From contig JAQNBH010000015.1 of assembly GCA_028752905.1 (NCBI GenBank), forward strand, positions 38,266,424 to 38,330,423: a stretch of DNA of 64,000 nt, given 5' to 3'. Positions 1 to 12,000 of this stretch are shown here, one piece after another. The translations under genes and the position numbers were made by a program. Within the stretch, counting starts at the first letter, position 1. Each line of letters opens with the position of its first letter. This stretch comes from Cladorhizidae sp. MBARI D1340-BT2 (Eukaryota > Porifera > Demospongiae > Poecilosclerida > Cladorhizidae). The notes under the pieces are model-generated. The model searched no databases. It worked only from the letters and a program-made list of their open reading frames with translations, and was not told the DNA's origin.

Positions 1-533
1 GCTGCTAGTGATCCTCTCCTATCTGAGGAAGAAGTCAATGGTGTGGAAGTGTTCTCAGGTGTGCAAGATAATCTAGCTAGAGTATTATCCAGTTAGCTGC
101 TGAGCTATTTTTTTCCTGGCTAATGGGTAAAGTTTTTTTTAAAATAAATATTGTATATATTATGTTGATAGAATTGATGGATGATGATGCTGGTGTTGGA
201 CCTTGCTCTCCAATAGTAACTCCTACTGTTGCTCTATCAACTCCATCATCCAGGCATGTGAGTGGTACTTATAGTGTGAGTGTAGGTGGAGATTGATATA
301 TGCCACTTTGCTCTTACCACCCTATTACATCTTCTCGCCATGCTATTACTCCTATGGTACAGCTTGCTAAACGCAGATTGCCCATCACATCCAGTTCTGA
401 TGGTGTTTGCTCTATTTCTGCTGCTCCAGTTCTGTTGCTACTTCATGCTCCAGTTCTGTTGCTGCTATATCCTCTAGCACTTCTGTGAGCACAACTTTGG
501 GTAATCTCACTACACCTTCACTTTCAACACCAA
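1..533 (+). pseudogene. Probable decayed 5' part of piggyBac-like transposase gene
   Basis: This stretch lies directly upstream of the recognisable transposase domain and on the same strand. The first 96 bases are open in one frame and read as an acidic, Ser/Glu-rich peptide, the usual character of a piggyBac N-terminus. Later pieces are open in other frames and rich in Ser, Thr and Pro, with stops between them. It could be a frameshifted N-terminal region or could contain an intron. I see no terminal inverted repeat at the window edge, so the 5' end of the element is probably outside. Confidence 0.35.
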
Positions 534-1340
534 GTGGGAGTTGGAAGAAAGAACAATCTTGTCAGTCAAAATATCGGTACCCTAACTCCTGGTCCAACCT
601 CTCCTGAGGTGTCAGCCAGTTCAACAGCCTGTGACTTGTTTTGCCGTTTTTTTACTGACAAAGTATGGCAGCTTCTTGTCAACAAGACTAACCAGTATGC
701 AGCAGAACAGAGAAGCCACATTAGTTCTCCACATGTTCGTCCCTGGTATGATGTCACAGTGGAAGAGATGAAGGCTTTCCTTGGAATGCTCATCTACATG
801 GGGATTTTACATCTTCCTCGGTTACAAATGTATTGGTCCACACAAGATGTTCACTTGCAGACTCCTGGTATTTCAAGTGTAATGTCATTGACCCGTTTTC
901 AACAGATTTATCATTTTTTTCACCTGAGTGACTGTCGCATTGCTGCAACTACACCCTCCCAGCCTCATGGCCGACTCTTCAAGGTGCGTCCTTTGTTAGA
1001 TTTGATTTTGCCAACATTTCAGGCTGAGTATGTCTTCCACCAGCAGGTAACAATTGATGAGGCAATGATACCTTTCAAGGGTCGTATTGCCTTCAAACAA
1101 TATATGAAGGACAAGCCCACCAAATGGGGCATCAAAACTTTTGTGCTGGCAGATTCTGTCAATGGGTATATTGCAAAATTCCAGATATACACTGGAAAGG
1201 GCTTGGGCCCCACTGTTGGATTTGCGACCACCACAGATGTTGGGCTTTGTACAAGGGTCGTGTTAGAGCTGATGGAGGGACTTGAGTTTAGTGGCCATCA
1301 GCTCTTCACGGACAATTATTACACGCTATTAGCAGTGTAA
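534..1340 (+). pseudogene. piggyBac-like transposase (DDE_Tnp_1_7), 3'-truncated
   Basis: The 268-residue open frame carries the hallmarks of piggyBac/PGBD transposases: an LFCRFFTDKVWQLLV-type opening (near residue 35), WYDVTVEEMKAFLGMLIYMG, then VTIDEAMIPFKGR with the first catalytic Asp (codon 1056-1058) and LFTDNYYT with the second (codon 1311-1313). The third catalytic Asp and the C-terminal Cys-rich domain are missing. The frame runs into a 55-bp satellite at 1326 and stops within it, so the protein cannot be a complete enzyme. The break coincides exactly with the start of the first satellite unit. Intact members are cut-and-paste transposases that target TTAA. Confidence 0.85.
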
Positions 1341-1820
1341 CTGGTTTAGTAGTGCTAAGCTTGTAGCACTGGCTAGTTAGTTATTAGCAGTGTAACTGGT
1401 TTAGTAGTGCTAAGCTTGTAGCACTGGCTACTTAGCTATTAGCAGTGTAACTGGTTTAGTAGTGCTAAGCTTGTAGCACTGGCTAGTTAGTTATTAGCAG
1501 TGTAACTGGTTTAGTAGTGCTAAGCTTGTAGCACTGGCTAGTTAGCTATTAGCAGTGTAACTGGTTTAGTAGTGCTAAGCTTGTAGCACTGGCTAGTTAG
1601 CTATTAGCAGTGTAACTGGTTTAGTAGTGCTAAGCTTGTAGCACTGGCTAGCTAGCTATTAGCAGTGTAACTGGTTTAGTAGTGCTAAGCTTGTAGCACT
1701 GGCTAGTTAGCTATTAGCAGTGTAACTGGTTTAGTAGTGCTAAGCTTGTAGCACTGGTTAGTTAGCTATTAGCAGTGTAACTGGTTTAGTAGTGTTAAGC
1801 TTGTAGCACTGGCTAGTTAG
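1326..1820 (+). repeat. 55-bp satellite, 9 units
   Basis: Nine near-identical 55-bp units, each starting CTATTAGCAGTGTAACTGGT; unit starts fall at 1326, 1381, 1436 and so on up to 1821, where a diverged tail begins. The unit is full of TAG/CTAG and TAAGCTTG motifs. The same satellite recurs at 59175-59465. Confidence 0.95.
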
Positions 1821-2087
1821 CTATTAGCAGTGTAACTGGTAGAGCTAAGCTTGCTAGCTGGTGCAGCTGTGTATTAGTGATGTTCATAGCTATGGCAATA
1901 ACTTCTCATCCACAACCACATCATGTGTGCTCCAGCAGCATCAGTAGTCGTTGCTGCCCATGACAGCGGAGTGGAGGTGGAAGTCCAAGATTGCTTCCAT
2001 ATAGTCATAAGGTTATATTAGTCAACCTCGCACAATATGACCGTACGATACGATGGCCGAGCATCATATCGTGAACCAGACTTTAAT
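1821..2087 (+). repeat. Tail of dispersed repeat, paired with 59466-59694
   Basis: After the last satellite unit this unique tail is about 85-90% similar by eye to 59466-59694, including GTGTATTAGTGATGTTCATA and GAACCAGACTTTA. Similarity stops at 2087, next to a TTAA (2085-2088). In the right-hand copy the matching spot reads TTTATAA. The tail probably belongs to the same mobile element as the satellite. Confidence 0.75.
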
Positions 2088-2119
2088 CACACACACACGC
2101 ATTACACACACACACTCAC

Positions 2120-3019
2120 CTCTATGTTCTCCTCAGTTTCTCGCTCCTCCAGGTCCACGAACCACGAGGACTTCCTGAAGCCGGACTCCTCCATATTCAG
2201 GCCCGTCACCGCCACAATGGGGCCCACCTTAAGGGCAGCGTCTCGTGCCATCGTCACATCCACCTCCTCATCATCGTAGTCGTAGTCCTCCTCGCTGTCG
2301 CTGGAGTCCGACGTGGTCTCCGTATCCAGACCGATGGGATCCGTGAAGATGTCCGCCAGGGGGATGTTGGGCTGTGCTACCTCATCGTGGCTGTAGGCCA
2401 GCTGTTCCACCAGTTCAGCATTGCACAGGCAGTCCTGGAGGTAATACTGGCCCAGAAGTCTGCAGAAGGTTATATAAGCAGAGAATGCCATTGCTTTAGA
2501 AAACGTGGCACAGAGCTGTCGATAATACTCGCTGTCAGGAATGCTGTCTCCATTGTTTGTGTGCGGGCCTGTGCCTGTGGACGATCTCTCCTCCTCCTCT
2601 CCTTGCTTCCTCGTCATGTCTTTGTCGGCCATGAGGGTGTGGAACTCGACACTCTTCTTACGAGTTCGCGAGGGCAAGTGAGTGTTTCTGAGAGAGGACG
2701 TGAGCTCAGTGTGAGTCGTCCACACTTCTGCGTCAGCCTCCATACCTTCATCGATTACCCCAACACTTGTTGAAGGCGTCACTGTCGTTGCTGAGGAACT
2801 GCCGTAGATTTCGTGCACGCTACTAAACGAGGCAAAGAAGCACTGCAGAGTGGGGCCCAGGAGACGGCAAGCTTCCTCTCGGCCCAGACTGTCTCCGAGG
2901 AGCGCGAGGAGTTTGACCATGGACTGGCAGATGGCCGCTCTAGCCTTACCTCCACTCGGGAAGGAGGTCTGAGAGGAGAGCAGCTGGATCAGTGGAAGGA
3001 AGTAGCGGTCGCAGATCTC
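2120..3019 (-). CDS. WDR81: WDR81 exon 8
   Basis: 900 nt, 300 codons, phase 0 at both ends. The acceptor is a pyrimidine-rich tract ending TTTCCCAG|GAG at 3020-3021 and the donor is GAG|GTGAGT at 2119. The frame stays open upstream of the acceptor to 3130, but homology begins at [14 protein letters not shown], which matches the SHEVLLPVLSFL block of vertebrate WDR81; the [13 protein letters not shown] segment matches FPSGAQARTILC. Further on, [20 protein letters not shown] matches the conserved segment before the propeller. A central Ser/Thr-rich stretch and an acidic run ([16 protein letters not shown]) are linkers. The exon ends just before the region where WD repeats begin in the family. 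Confidence 0.88.
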
Positions 3020-6000
3020 CTGGGAAATGAGGGAAATGGAAGTAGCATGAGGACTGAGTATTGCAGCTAGGAAGTCTGGACAAACAGGACTTATGAAAAT
3101 ACACACTTCAGCTACCATATGCTCAGCCACAGTTAGAGTTCACAACAGTAGCCCGGTCTCTAGTACACAGCCACAGTTAGAGTTCACAACAGTAGCCCGG
3201 TCTCTAGTACACAGCTACAGTTAGAGTTCACAACAGTAGCCCGGTCTCTAGTACACAGCCCACAGTTAGAGTTCACAACAGTAGCCCGGTCTCTAGCACA
3301 CAGCCACAGTTAGAGTTCACAACAGTAGCCCGGTCTCTAGTACACAGCCCACAGTTAGAGTTCACAACAGTAGCCCGGTCTCTAGTACACAGCCCACAGT
3401 TAGAGTTCACAACAGTAGCCCGGTCTCTAGCACACAGCCACAGTTAGAGTTCACAACAGTAGCCCGGTCTCTAGCACACAGCCACAGTTAGAGTTCACAA
3501 TGTGAGACCACACCGACTCATGTGAATAGTATGCAGCGCATGCGTGTATGTGTGTGTGGGAGGGGGGGGGGGGGTGTGTGACAATTTGACTTCACCTGCT
3601 TTTGTTAGTGGACTAAAGTGAGTGGGGGTGAGGGAGGGGGTGCAGTGGAACTCCCTGTGCTGGTTTGACCTCTAGTTTAATATGGTGGATGTCAAAAGCT
3701 TTACTCTCCTACAAATAATGGTTTTAGCAATAAATATTAGCTCCGAAAGAAACATCCAGTGTGCCCCCTTCAATTCCTTCATTGTGGTTAGAAACTGGCA
3801 GCAACCAGAATCAAAACCTGTAAAACGCGTCTTCAAGGTCCGGTTTCTAATTCATTTTCCCCGCCACACATAACCTGCATACAATAGGGCAATCCTTGAT
3901 AATTCTACTACCTTAACTCAATATCCCCGATTGGTAAAGGATCATCAATACACTAAACCTGCCCATGTGTGTGGAGAATTGGCTGAGCAGCTTCTGCATG
4001 TCGTCGCTGCAAAGAAGTGATCAGTTGGTTTACCGTGAAGCTTACTCTTGTGAAAACAATTAACATCACAGCCCCTCAATAAAACCACAGAACTACTTAT
4101 GTGCATGTAGCTTGTTATGTAGTGTTAACAATCACAAGACTAGAACACAACTAATGTTTTTAAATCTAAAAACAAACATGGATGGGCTTGTCTAGGAGAA
4201 TGGAATCCGACTGTATCCATGTGGACAATACCCAGTTAGATGACCATTACCATTTAAAACCATGTATTCCAATCATTATTCTGGTTCAGTGCAAATTGGT
4301 CTATACGAGTTCAAAAGGTAAACAGGAAACAGTAGCAAGACTGAACCCATGCAGACCACAAACATTTAGACGATCCTTTACCATTTAGTGCTTGTATATA
4401 TGGTAATGGGTCTATCTACATGGTACTTTTTTTTTGGCAAACTCCTCCAATGAAGTCATTTGATCTTGTTGTTGTTGTTGTTGTTTTGTTGTTGTTGTTG
4501 TTTGTTGTTTCTGTAAATATTAGGTTAAGTGGTGGAGGGCAATACCACTACCCCCGAGTGTGAGCTTCAGGGTTCCAGGGATTTCAAACACTTTATAACT
4601 TCTTTATTGTTGTTGTACACTACACATAGTAGCACGTGCCATCTCTTGTTGCTATTGTTCACTGCACCCATGTAGGGTCAGCTACAGCCTCCCTCAAGAA
4701 CTTGGTAACAGCTGCACAGGAGAGCTCCACCAACCAAAAAGCACATGTTTTGCTAGAGGATCATCTACAGTCTCCTTTGGACTTGGTTAATAATCTCCCC
4801 CCAGGAGCGAGAACTCTACATCAGAACTGAGCATGGATCAAACTCATTCTACTTATGAAACAACAGGTGAGCTACCTACCCTGGATGTGTCCTCCATAGC
4901 CACCAAACCCACACCACGTGTGTGGGAACACCTGGGTGTGTCCTCCATAGCCACCACACCCACACCACGTGTGTGGGAACACCTGGGTGTGTCCTCCATA
5001 GCCACCACACCCACACCACGTGTGTTGGAACACCTGGGTGTGTCCTCCATAGCCAACACACCCACACCACGTGTGTGGGAACACCTGGGTGTGTCCTCCA
5101 TAGTCACCACACCCACACCACGTGTGTTGTAACACCTGGGTGTGTCCTCCATAGCCACCACACCCACACCACGTGTGTTGGAACACCTGGATGTGTCCTC
5201 CATAGCCACCACACCCACACCACGTGTGTGGGTACACCTGGGTGTGTCCTCCATAGCCACCACACCCACACCATGTGTGTTGGAACACCTGGGTGTGTCC
5301 TCCATAGCCACCACACCCACATCACGTGTGTTGGAACACATGGGTGTGTCCTCCATAGCCACCACACCCACACCACGTGTGTTGGAACACCTGGGTGTGT
5401 CCTCCAAAGCCACCAAACCCACACTACGTGTGTTGGAACACCTGGGTGTGTCCTCCATAGCCACCACACCCACACCACGTGTGTTGGGACACCTGGGTGT
5501 ATCCTCCATAGCCACCACACCCACACCACGTGTGTTGGAACACCTGGGTGTGTCCTCCATAGCCACCACACCCACACCACGTGTGTTGGAACAACTGGAT
5601 GTGTCCTCCATAGCCACCACACCCACACCACGTGTGTTGGAACACCTGGGTGTGTCCTCCATAGCCACCAAACCCACACTACGTGTGTTGGAACACCTGG
5701 GTGTGTCCTCCATAGCCACCACACCCACACCACGTGTGTTGGGACACCTGGGTGTGTCCTCCATAGCCACCACACCCACACCACGTGTGTTGGAACACCT
5801 GGGTGTGTCCTCCATAGCCACCACACCCACACCACGTGTGTTGGAACAACTGGATGTGTCCTCCATAGCCACCACACCCACACCACGTGTGTTGGAACAC
5901 CTGGGTGTGTCCTCCATAGCCACCACACCCACACCATGGACATGTGCAGATCTAGCCCACTGGGTATAATTATAGTGACCTCTCAGAGCAGATCTAGCCC

Positions 6001-9000
6001 ACTGGGTATAATTATAGTGACCTCTCAGTGCAGATCTAGCCCACTGGGTATAATTATAGTGACCTCTCAGTGCAGATCTAGCCCACTGGGTATAATTATA
6101 GTGACCTCTCAGTGCAGATCTAGCCCACTGGGTACAATTATAGTGACCTCTCAGTGCAGATCTAGCCCACTGGGTATAATTATAGTGACCTCTCAGTGCA
6201 GATCTAGCCCACTGGGTATAATTATAGTGACCTCTCAGTGCAGATCTAGCCCACTGGGTATAATTATAGTGACCTCTCAGTGCAGATCTAGCCCACTGGG
6301 TATAATTATAGTGACCTCTCAGTGCAGATCTAGCCCACTGGGTATAATTATAGTGACCTCTCAGTGCAGATCTAGCCCACTGGGTATAATTATAGTGACC
6401 TCTCAGTGCAGATCTAGCCCACTGGGTATAATTATAGTGACCTCTCAGTGCAGATCTAGCCCACTGGGTATAATTATAGTGACCTCTCAGTGCAGATCTA
6501 GCCCACTGGGTATAATTATAGTGACCTCTCAGTGCAGATCTAGCCCACTGGGTATAATTATAGTGACCTCTCAGTGCAGATCTAGCCCACTGGGTATAAT
6601 TATAGTGACCTCTCAGTGCAGATCTAGCCCACTGGGTATAATTATAGTGACCTCTCAGTGCAGATCTAGCCCACTGGGTATAATTATAGTGACCTCTCAG
6701 TGCAGATCCAGCCCACTGGGTATAATTATAGTGACCTCTCAGAGCAGATCTAGCCCACTGGGTATAATTATAGTGACCTCTCAGTGCAGATCTAGCCCAC
6801 TGGGTATAATTATAGTGACCTCTCAGTGCAGATCTAGCCCACTGGGTATAATTATAGTGACCTCTCAGTGCAGATCTAGCCCACTGGGTATAATTATAGT
6901 GACCTCTCAGTGCAGATCTAGCCCACTGGGTATAATTATAGTGACCTCTCAGTGCAGATCTAGCCCACTGGGTATAATTATAGTGACCTCTCAGTGCAGA
7001 TCTAGCCCACTGGGTACAATTATAGTGACCTCTCAGTGCAGATCTTGCCCACTGGGTATAATTATAGTGACCTCTCAGTGCAGATCTAGCCCACTGGGTA
7101 TAATTATAGTGACCTCTCAGTGCAGATCTAGCCCACTGGGTATAATTATAGTGACCTCTCAGTGCAGATCTAGCCCACTGGGTATAATTATAGTGACCTC
7201 TCAGTGCAGATCTAGCCCACTGGGCATAATTATAGTGACCTCTCAGTGCAGATCTGGCCCACTGGGTATAATTATAGTGACCTCTCAGTGCCCACTGGTA
7301 TAATTATAGTGACCTCTCAGTGCAGATCTAGCCCACTGGGTATAATTATAGTGACCTCTCAGTGCAGATCTAGCCCACTGGGTATAATTATAGTGACCTC
7401 TCAGTGCAGATCTAGCCCACTGGGTATAATTATAGTGACCTCTCAGTGCAGATCTAGCCCACTGGGTATAATTATAGTGACCTCTCAGTGCAGATCTAGC
7501 CCACTGGGTATAATTATAGTGACCTCTCAGTGCAGATCTAGCCCACTGGGTATAATTATAGTGACCTCTCAGTGCAGATCTAGCCCACTGGGTATAATTA
7601 TAGTGACCTCTCAGTGCAGATCTAGCCCACTGGGAATAATTATAGTGACCTCTCAGTGCAGATCTAGCCCACTGGGTATAATTAGTGACCTCTAAGTGCA
7701 GATCTAGCCCACTGGGTATAATTATAGCGACCTCTCAGTGCAGATCTAGCCCACTGGGTATAATTATAGTGACCTCTCAGTGCAGATCTAGCCCACTGGG
7801 TATAATTATAGTGACCTCTCAGTGCCCACTGGGTATAATTATAGTGACCTCTCAGTGCAGATCTAGCCCACTGGGTATAATTATAGTGACCTCTCAGTGC
7901 AGATCTAGCCCACTGGGTATAATTATAGTGACCTCTCAGTGCAGATCTAGCCCACTGGGTATAATTATAGTGACCTCTCAGTGCAGATCTAGCCCACTGG
8001 GCATAATTATAGTGACCTCTCAGTGCAGATCTAGCCCACTGGGTATAATTATAGTGACCTCTCAGTGCAGATCTAGCCCACTGGGTATAATTATAGTGAC
8101 CTCTCAGTGCAGATCTAGCCCACTGGGTATAATTATAGTGACCTCTCAGTGCAGATCTAGCCCACTGGGCATAATTATAGTGACCTCTCAGTGCAGATCT
8201 AGCCCACTGAGTTGATAGGCTAAATGACTTCACAGTTACTGGGATATCTGAATGATTTTTAAAAGACCCACGGCAATATTCCAAGAGGGGGAGTGAAAGT
8301 TTCACGATTCTTTTGATCAGGAAAACTTATACATACATACCTACACACACACACACACATATATATATACCTACATACATACGTACACATTTCAGGGTTT
8401 CATTTAGGGGGGGGGCGGGCAGGTGGCTGCCCCCCCTTGGAACCTTTTTGCCCCCCCCCCCCCCCCCCCCCGTAGTATTAAAATTCATTAGAAACTTTGA
8501 CACATCTTTAACCATCATGCCCCCCCCCTTAATATCCAGATTCCTCCAGTTGCCCCCCCTTGGACAATTTTCTAAATGAAACCCTGCATGTCCATATATA
8601 TATATATAGTACATACATGCATACATACACACATGTACACAGTATGCATGTACATAGTATGCATGTACATAGTATGCATGTACATATTATTATCATTATA
8701 TACACATGTATATATACATGTGCCTATGTAGCTAGCAGGGGTATTGTACACACATGATACACCTACGGACCACATGGACATTCCCCATGCTTCAGGCACA
8801 CACGAGGTAAGGTCACACCAACACTGGTAAAGTGTGCATCATGCAGAATGTTGTCAGACGTGACTTACAAGTGCGAGTGACTGCAGAGAGTTCTTTGAGA
8901 GCATCTTGATGCTGACCTTTACCAACCCCAGCGACGCTGCCACATTTGCTTCCGACTTCACAGTCATGCGGTTTATAGCAGAACCCACCTAGTAACACAG

Positions 9001-12000
9001 GGAAGGTCATGTGACTTTATAACTAAATCCACTTAGCTACACAGGGAAGGTCATGTGACTAATAGCTGAATACACAAATGGCTGGTCATGTGACGGAGAA
9101 TTATTTAAAAACTATAACAGGTAAAGGGTTTCTCATATATTATGTATAGACAATGTAAATAGCCAATAGCAAATGATGACAATATCTCTAACGGGTAAAG
9201 GGTTTCTCATTCATAAATTACGTACGATGTAAATAGTCGATAATGAAAATCTCTCTAACAGGTAAAGGGTTAATAAATCGTAAAACAGCTTACCATGTTC
9301 TCGGCATGTGGCACATACATCTCTCGCACAACTGTCTCCCCATAGCACTCAGCGAAGGAGGAGAGGCACTTGAGAGCCATCACCTCCTTCCCTCTCAGGC
9401 CGAGCACGCCGGTGAAGCAGCGGTGCATGCTCTCCACCAGAGGACGCACAATATGCTTGGACGACAGCAGAGGACCTAGTCTTCGCAGCAGCCAGCACAG
9501 GCAGTCCCCCGCCACCTCAGACACGTGGAGGTTCACGGCGAGAAGTTCCGGGTCGTATGAGGTTGCATTCTCCTCTTCCAGCGTGTCGGTATCGCCCTCC
9601 TCGTCCACCTCTCCCTCTTTTCCCTCGTCAGTCCTCCCCGCCTTGTCTTTGTTCCCCAATTTTCCTCTACCACTATTTCCGCCGCAGAGATAATGCTTGT
9701 CGTAATTGCTTGGTCTCAAGGGTTGACCAAGCTTCATGAGATTCTTCTCCCCATACCTTCCCCCCTGTCCAAGATGTCCCGGAGGCAAGGAGCTGGTGAA
9801 GCGGACATCCGTTACGAAGGAATCCTCCGAGCTGAATGAGGCCAGACTCTGCGATGGATCGAAGCGCAAGGAAGACGTGATGGAGACGGAATCTTGAAAA
9901 GAAGACAGCAATTGCTGCTCCTTGTGGATGTTCGGCATAGAGAGTGAGCCGAGCAAGGAGGAACCGGGGAGGACGTGAATGACGCCGTCTGCCTCCTCCC
10001 TTGAGACAAACACCATGGATTCTCTGGCCTGTTCCTTACTCCCACCCAGGTCCTCCTTCTTGTCCAACCCTGCAGTAACACTGCCACAGCTACCTCCATT
10101 GTTAGAGGCTCTCTCCAAAGCCATCACTAGAGGACTGTGCGACACATCCACATCTCCTCCTACTTCGCCCAACTCTCCATCACCCCCACTACTCAGCACA
10201 CTGGACTTGGCCAGGAGCGAGCACTCTGCCATGTCATTGTCGGACTCCTCACTGCTGGAAAACTCCTTGTCGGAATTGCCGTAGCTATGTTCTGACATGA
10301 CCAAACTGTACGACAGATTGGAACTCAAATTGGCACTTCTCTCGCATCCGTCAATACCGTTGTAGACTGGAGACGGAAGTAAATCTGATGCCATTAGTGT
10401 GAGGACACTCTGCGACTTCATGCGTACGATATTGGCATTGTGTCTCTTACTGGAGCTTACTTTCGAGGAGGCCAGGCGCATTGGCTCAACTACAGCTTCG
10501 ATTAGAAACCCGAGGAATCTATTCAAGAAGATATTCAGGCCGAACCTCTTCAGGATGACATCTGCCGTGGTACGACTGTAGAGCTGGCCGCGATGGTGCG
10601 GCTCGGTGGCCGTGTCGAACAGCCGGATCACTACGGACGTGAAGATGCGCTCAACATTGCGTCTACTCATGTGCACACTCAGCTGAGGGAAGAGAGTGTA
10701 AATGGCATCAAACGAGGTCTGCGGATACTGGAAAAAAGGGAAGAGATGGAGAAGCAGTAGAGGGAATCCCTCTTCAGACACCACCGCAAGCAAACCTTCG
10801 AGTTGCTCCGACACGAATATTAGAACCGGCTCTAAGTTCTTCTCATTGGTGTCCGTCTGAAGGGAGAGGCCTTGAGATGCCAGCCGGGGGAGGTCCAGCG
10901 TGGCGTAATCAAACCCTCTTGCTCGGCAGAGTCGCTCCAGCTGAGAGGTGAAGGAGTAGAGCTTGCTAAAGTAGGAAGGGAAGGCCACAATGGGGAGGAA
11001 GGGCTGGAGGAGGATGGCCGGCGTTAGCGAGGGAAGCTTGGGCTCTCTGGAGATGGGGGAGAGGTTTCCCTGAGTCTCCGGGCAGAGGGAAAAGTCTACC
11101 AGGTACGCCAAGAAGCTGCAGATATAACAAGAGAGTGAACAATATTAAAACGCATATGCCCACAGGGAAGTCACACCCACAACCCCACTCCCACACCCAC
11201 ACACACACAGTAGTGTGCATGCCATAACACGAGAGGTAAAACAGCAACTGCACAATCCACCCTCATTTACATGTGTATGTAGATGTGTGTGCACATGTGT
11301 ATGCGTGTGTATGTGTGTGTATGTGTGTATGCACATGTGTAGGTGTGTGTGTGTGTGCACATGTGTATGCGTGTGTATGTGTGTGCACATGTGTATGCGT
11401 GTGTGTGTATGCACATGTGTAGGTGTGTGTACACATGTGTGTACATGTGTATACGTGTGTGCACATGTGTAGGTACATGTATGTGTACATTATGTGAGAT
11501 GAATTTAATACACTTGAACATTCTTGGTATATGTTCACTAGTAAGTCTACATTGTATGTCATGCACTTTCAACGGATCAGCTTGCGCTATTTATGGATAC
11601 CCTTGCCCTACTCCTTGCCCTACTCCAAGTCCTACTCCTAGCCCTACTCCTAGCCTTACTCCTAGCCCTACTCCTACTCCTAGCCCTACTCCCAGCCCTA
11701 CTCCCAGTCCTACTCCCAGTCCTACTCCTAGCCCTACTCCTAGCCCTAACCCTAGCCCTACCCCTAGCCCTGCTCCTAGCCCTACTCCTAGCCATGGACC
11801 TACTCCTAGCTCTGGGCCTCCTCCTAGCCCGGGACCTACTCCTAGCCCTGGGCCTACTCCTAGCCCTGCGCCCTGGGCCTACTGCTAGCCCTGGGCCTAC
11901 TCCTAGCCCTGGGCCTACTGCTAGCCCTGGGCCTACTCCTAGCCCTGCGCCCTGGGCCTACTCCTAGCCCTGGGCCTACTCCTAGCCCTGGGCCTACTCC

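Noticed and set aside
2387..3070. Plus-strand open frames of 85-128 codons
   Set aside because: Antisense to WDR81 exon 8; no homology.
3020..3130. Exon 8 extending to 3130
   Set aside because: The frame is open, but the acceptor at 3020-3021 has a strong pyrimidine tract, matches the exon 7 phase and removes residues that have no counterpart in the family.
4922..7303. A 793-codon open frame, and several of 200-360 codons on both strands
   Set aside because: They lie entirely in 51-bp and 42-bp tandem repeats whose unit length is a multiple of 3 and lacks stops. All frames are open; there are no domains and no splice context.
11343..11888. Proline-rich secreted or structural protein gene
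   Set aside because: The frame spans a TG microsatellite and a CCTACTCCTAGC array; the Pro/Ser/Thr pattern is a translation of simple sequence.
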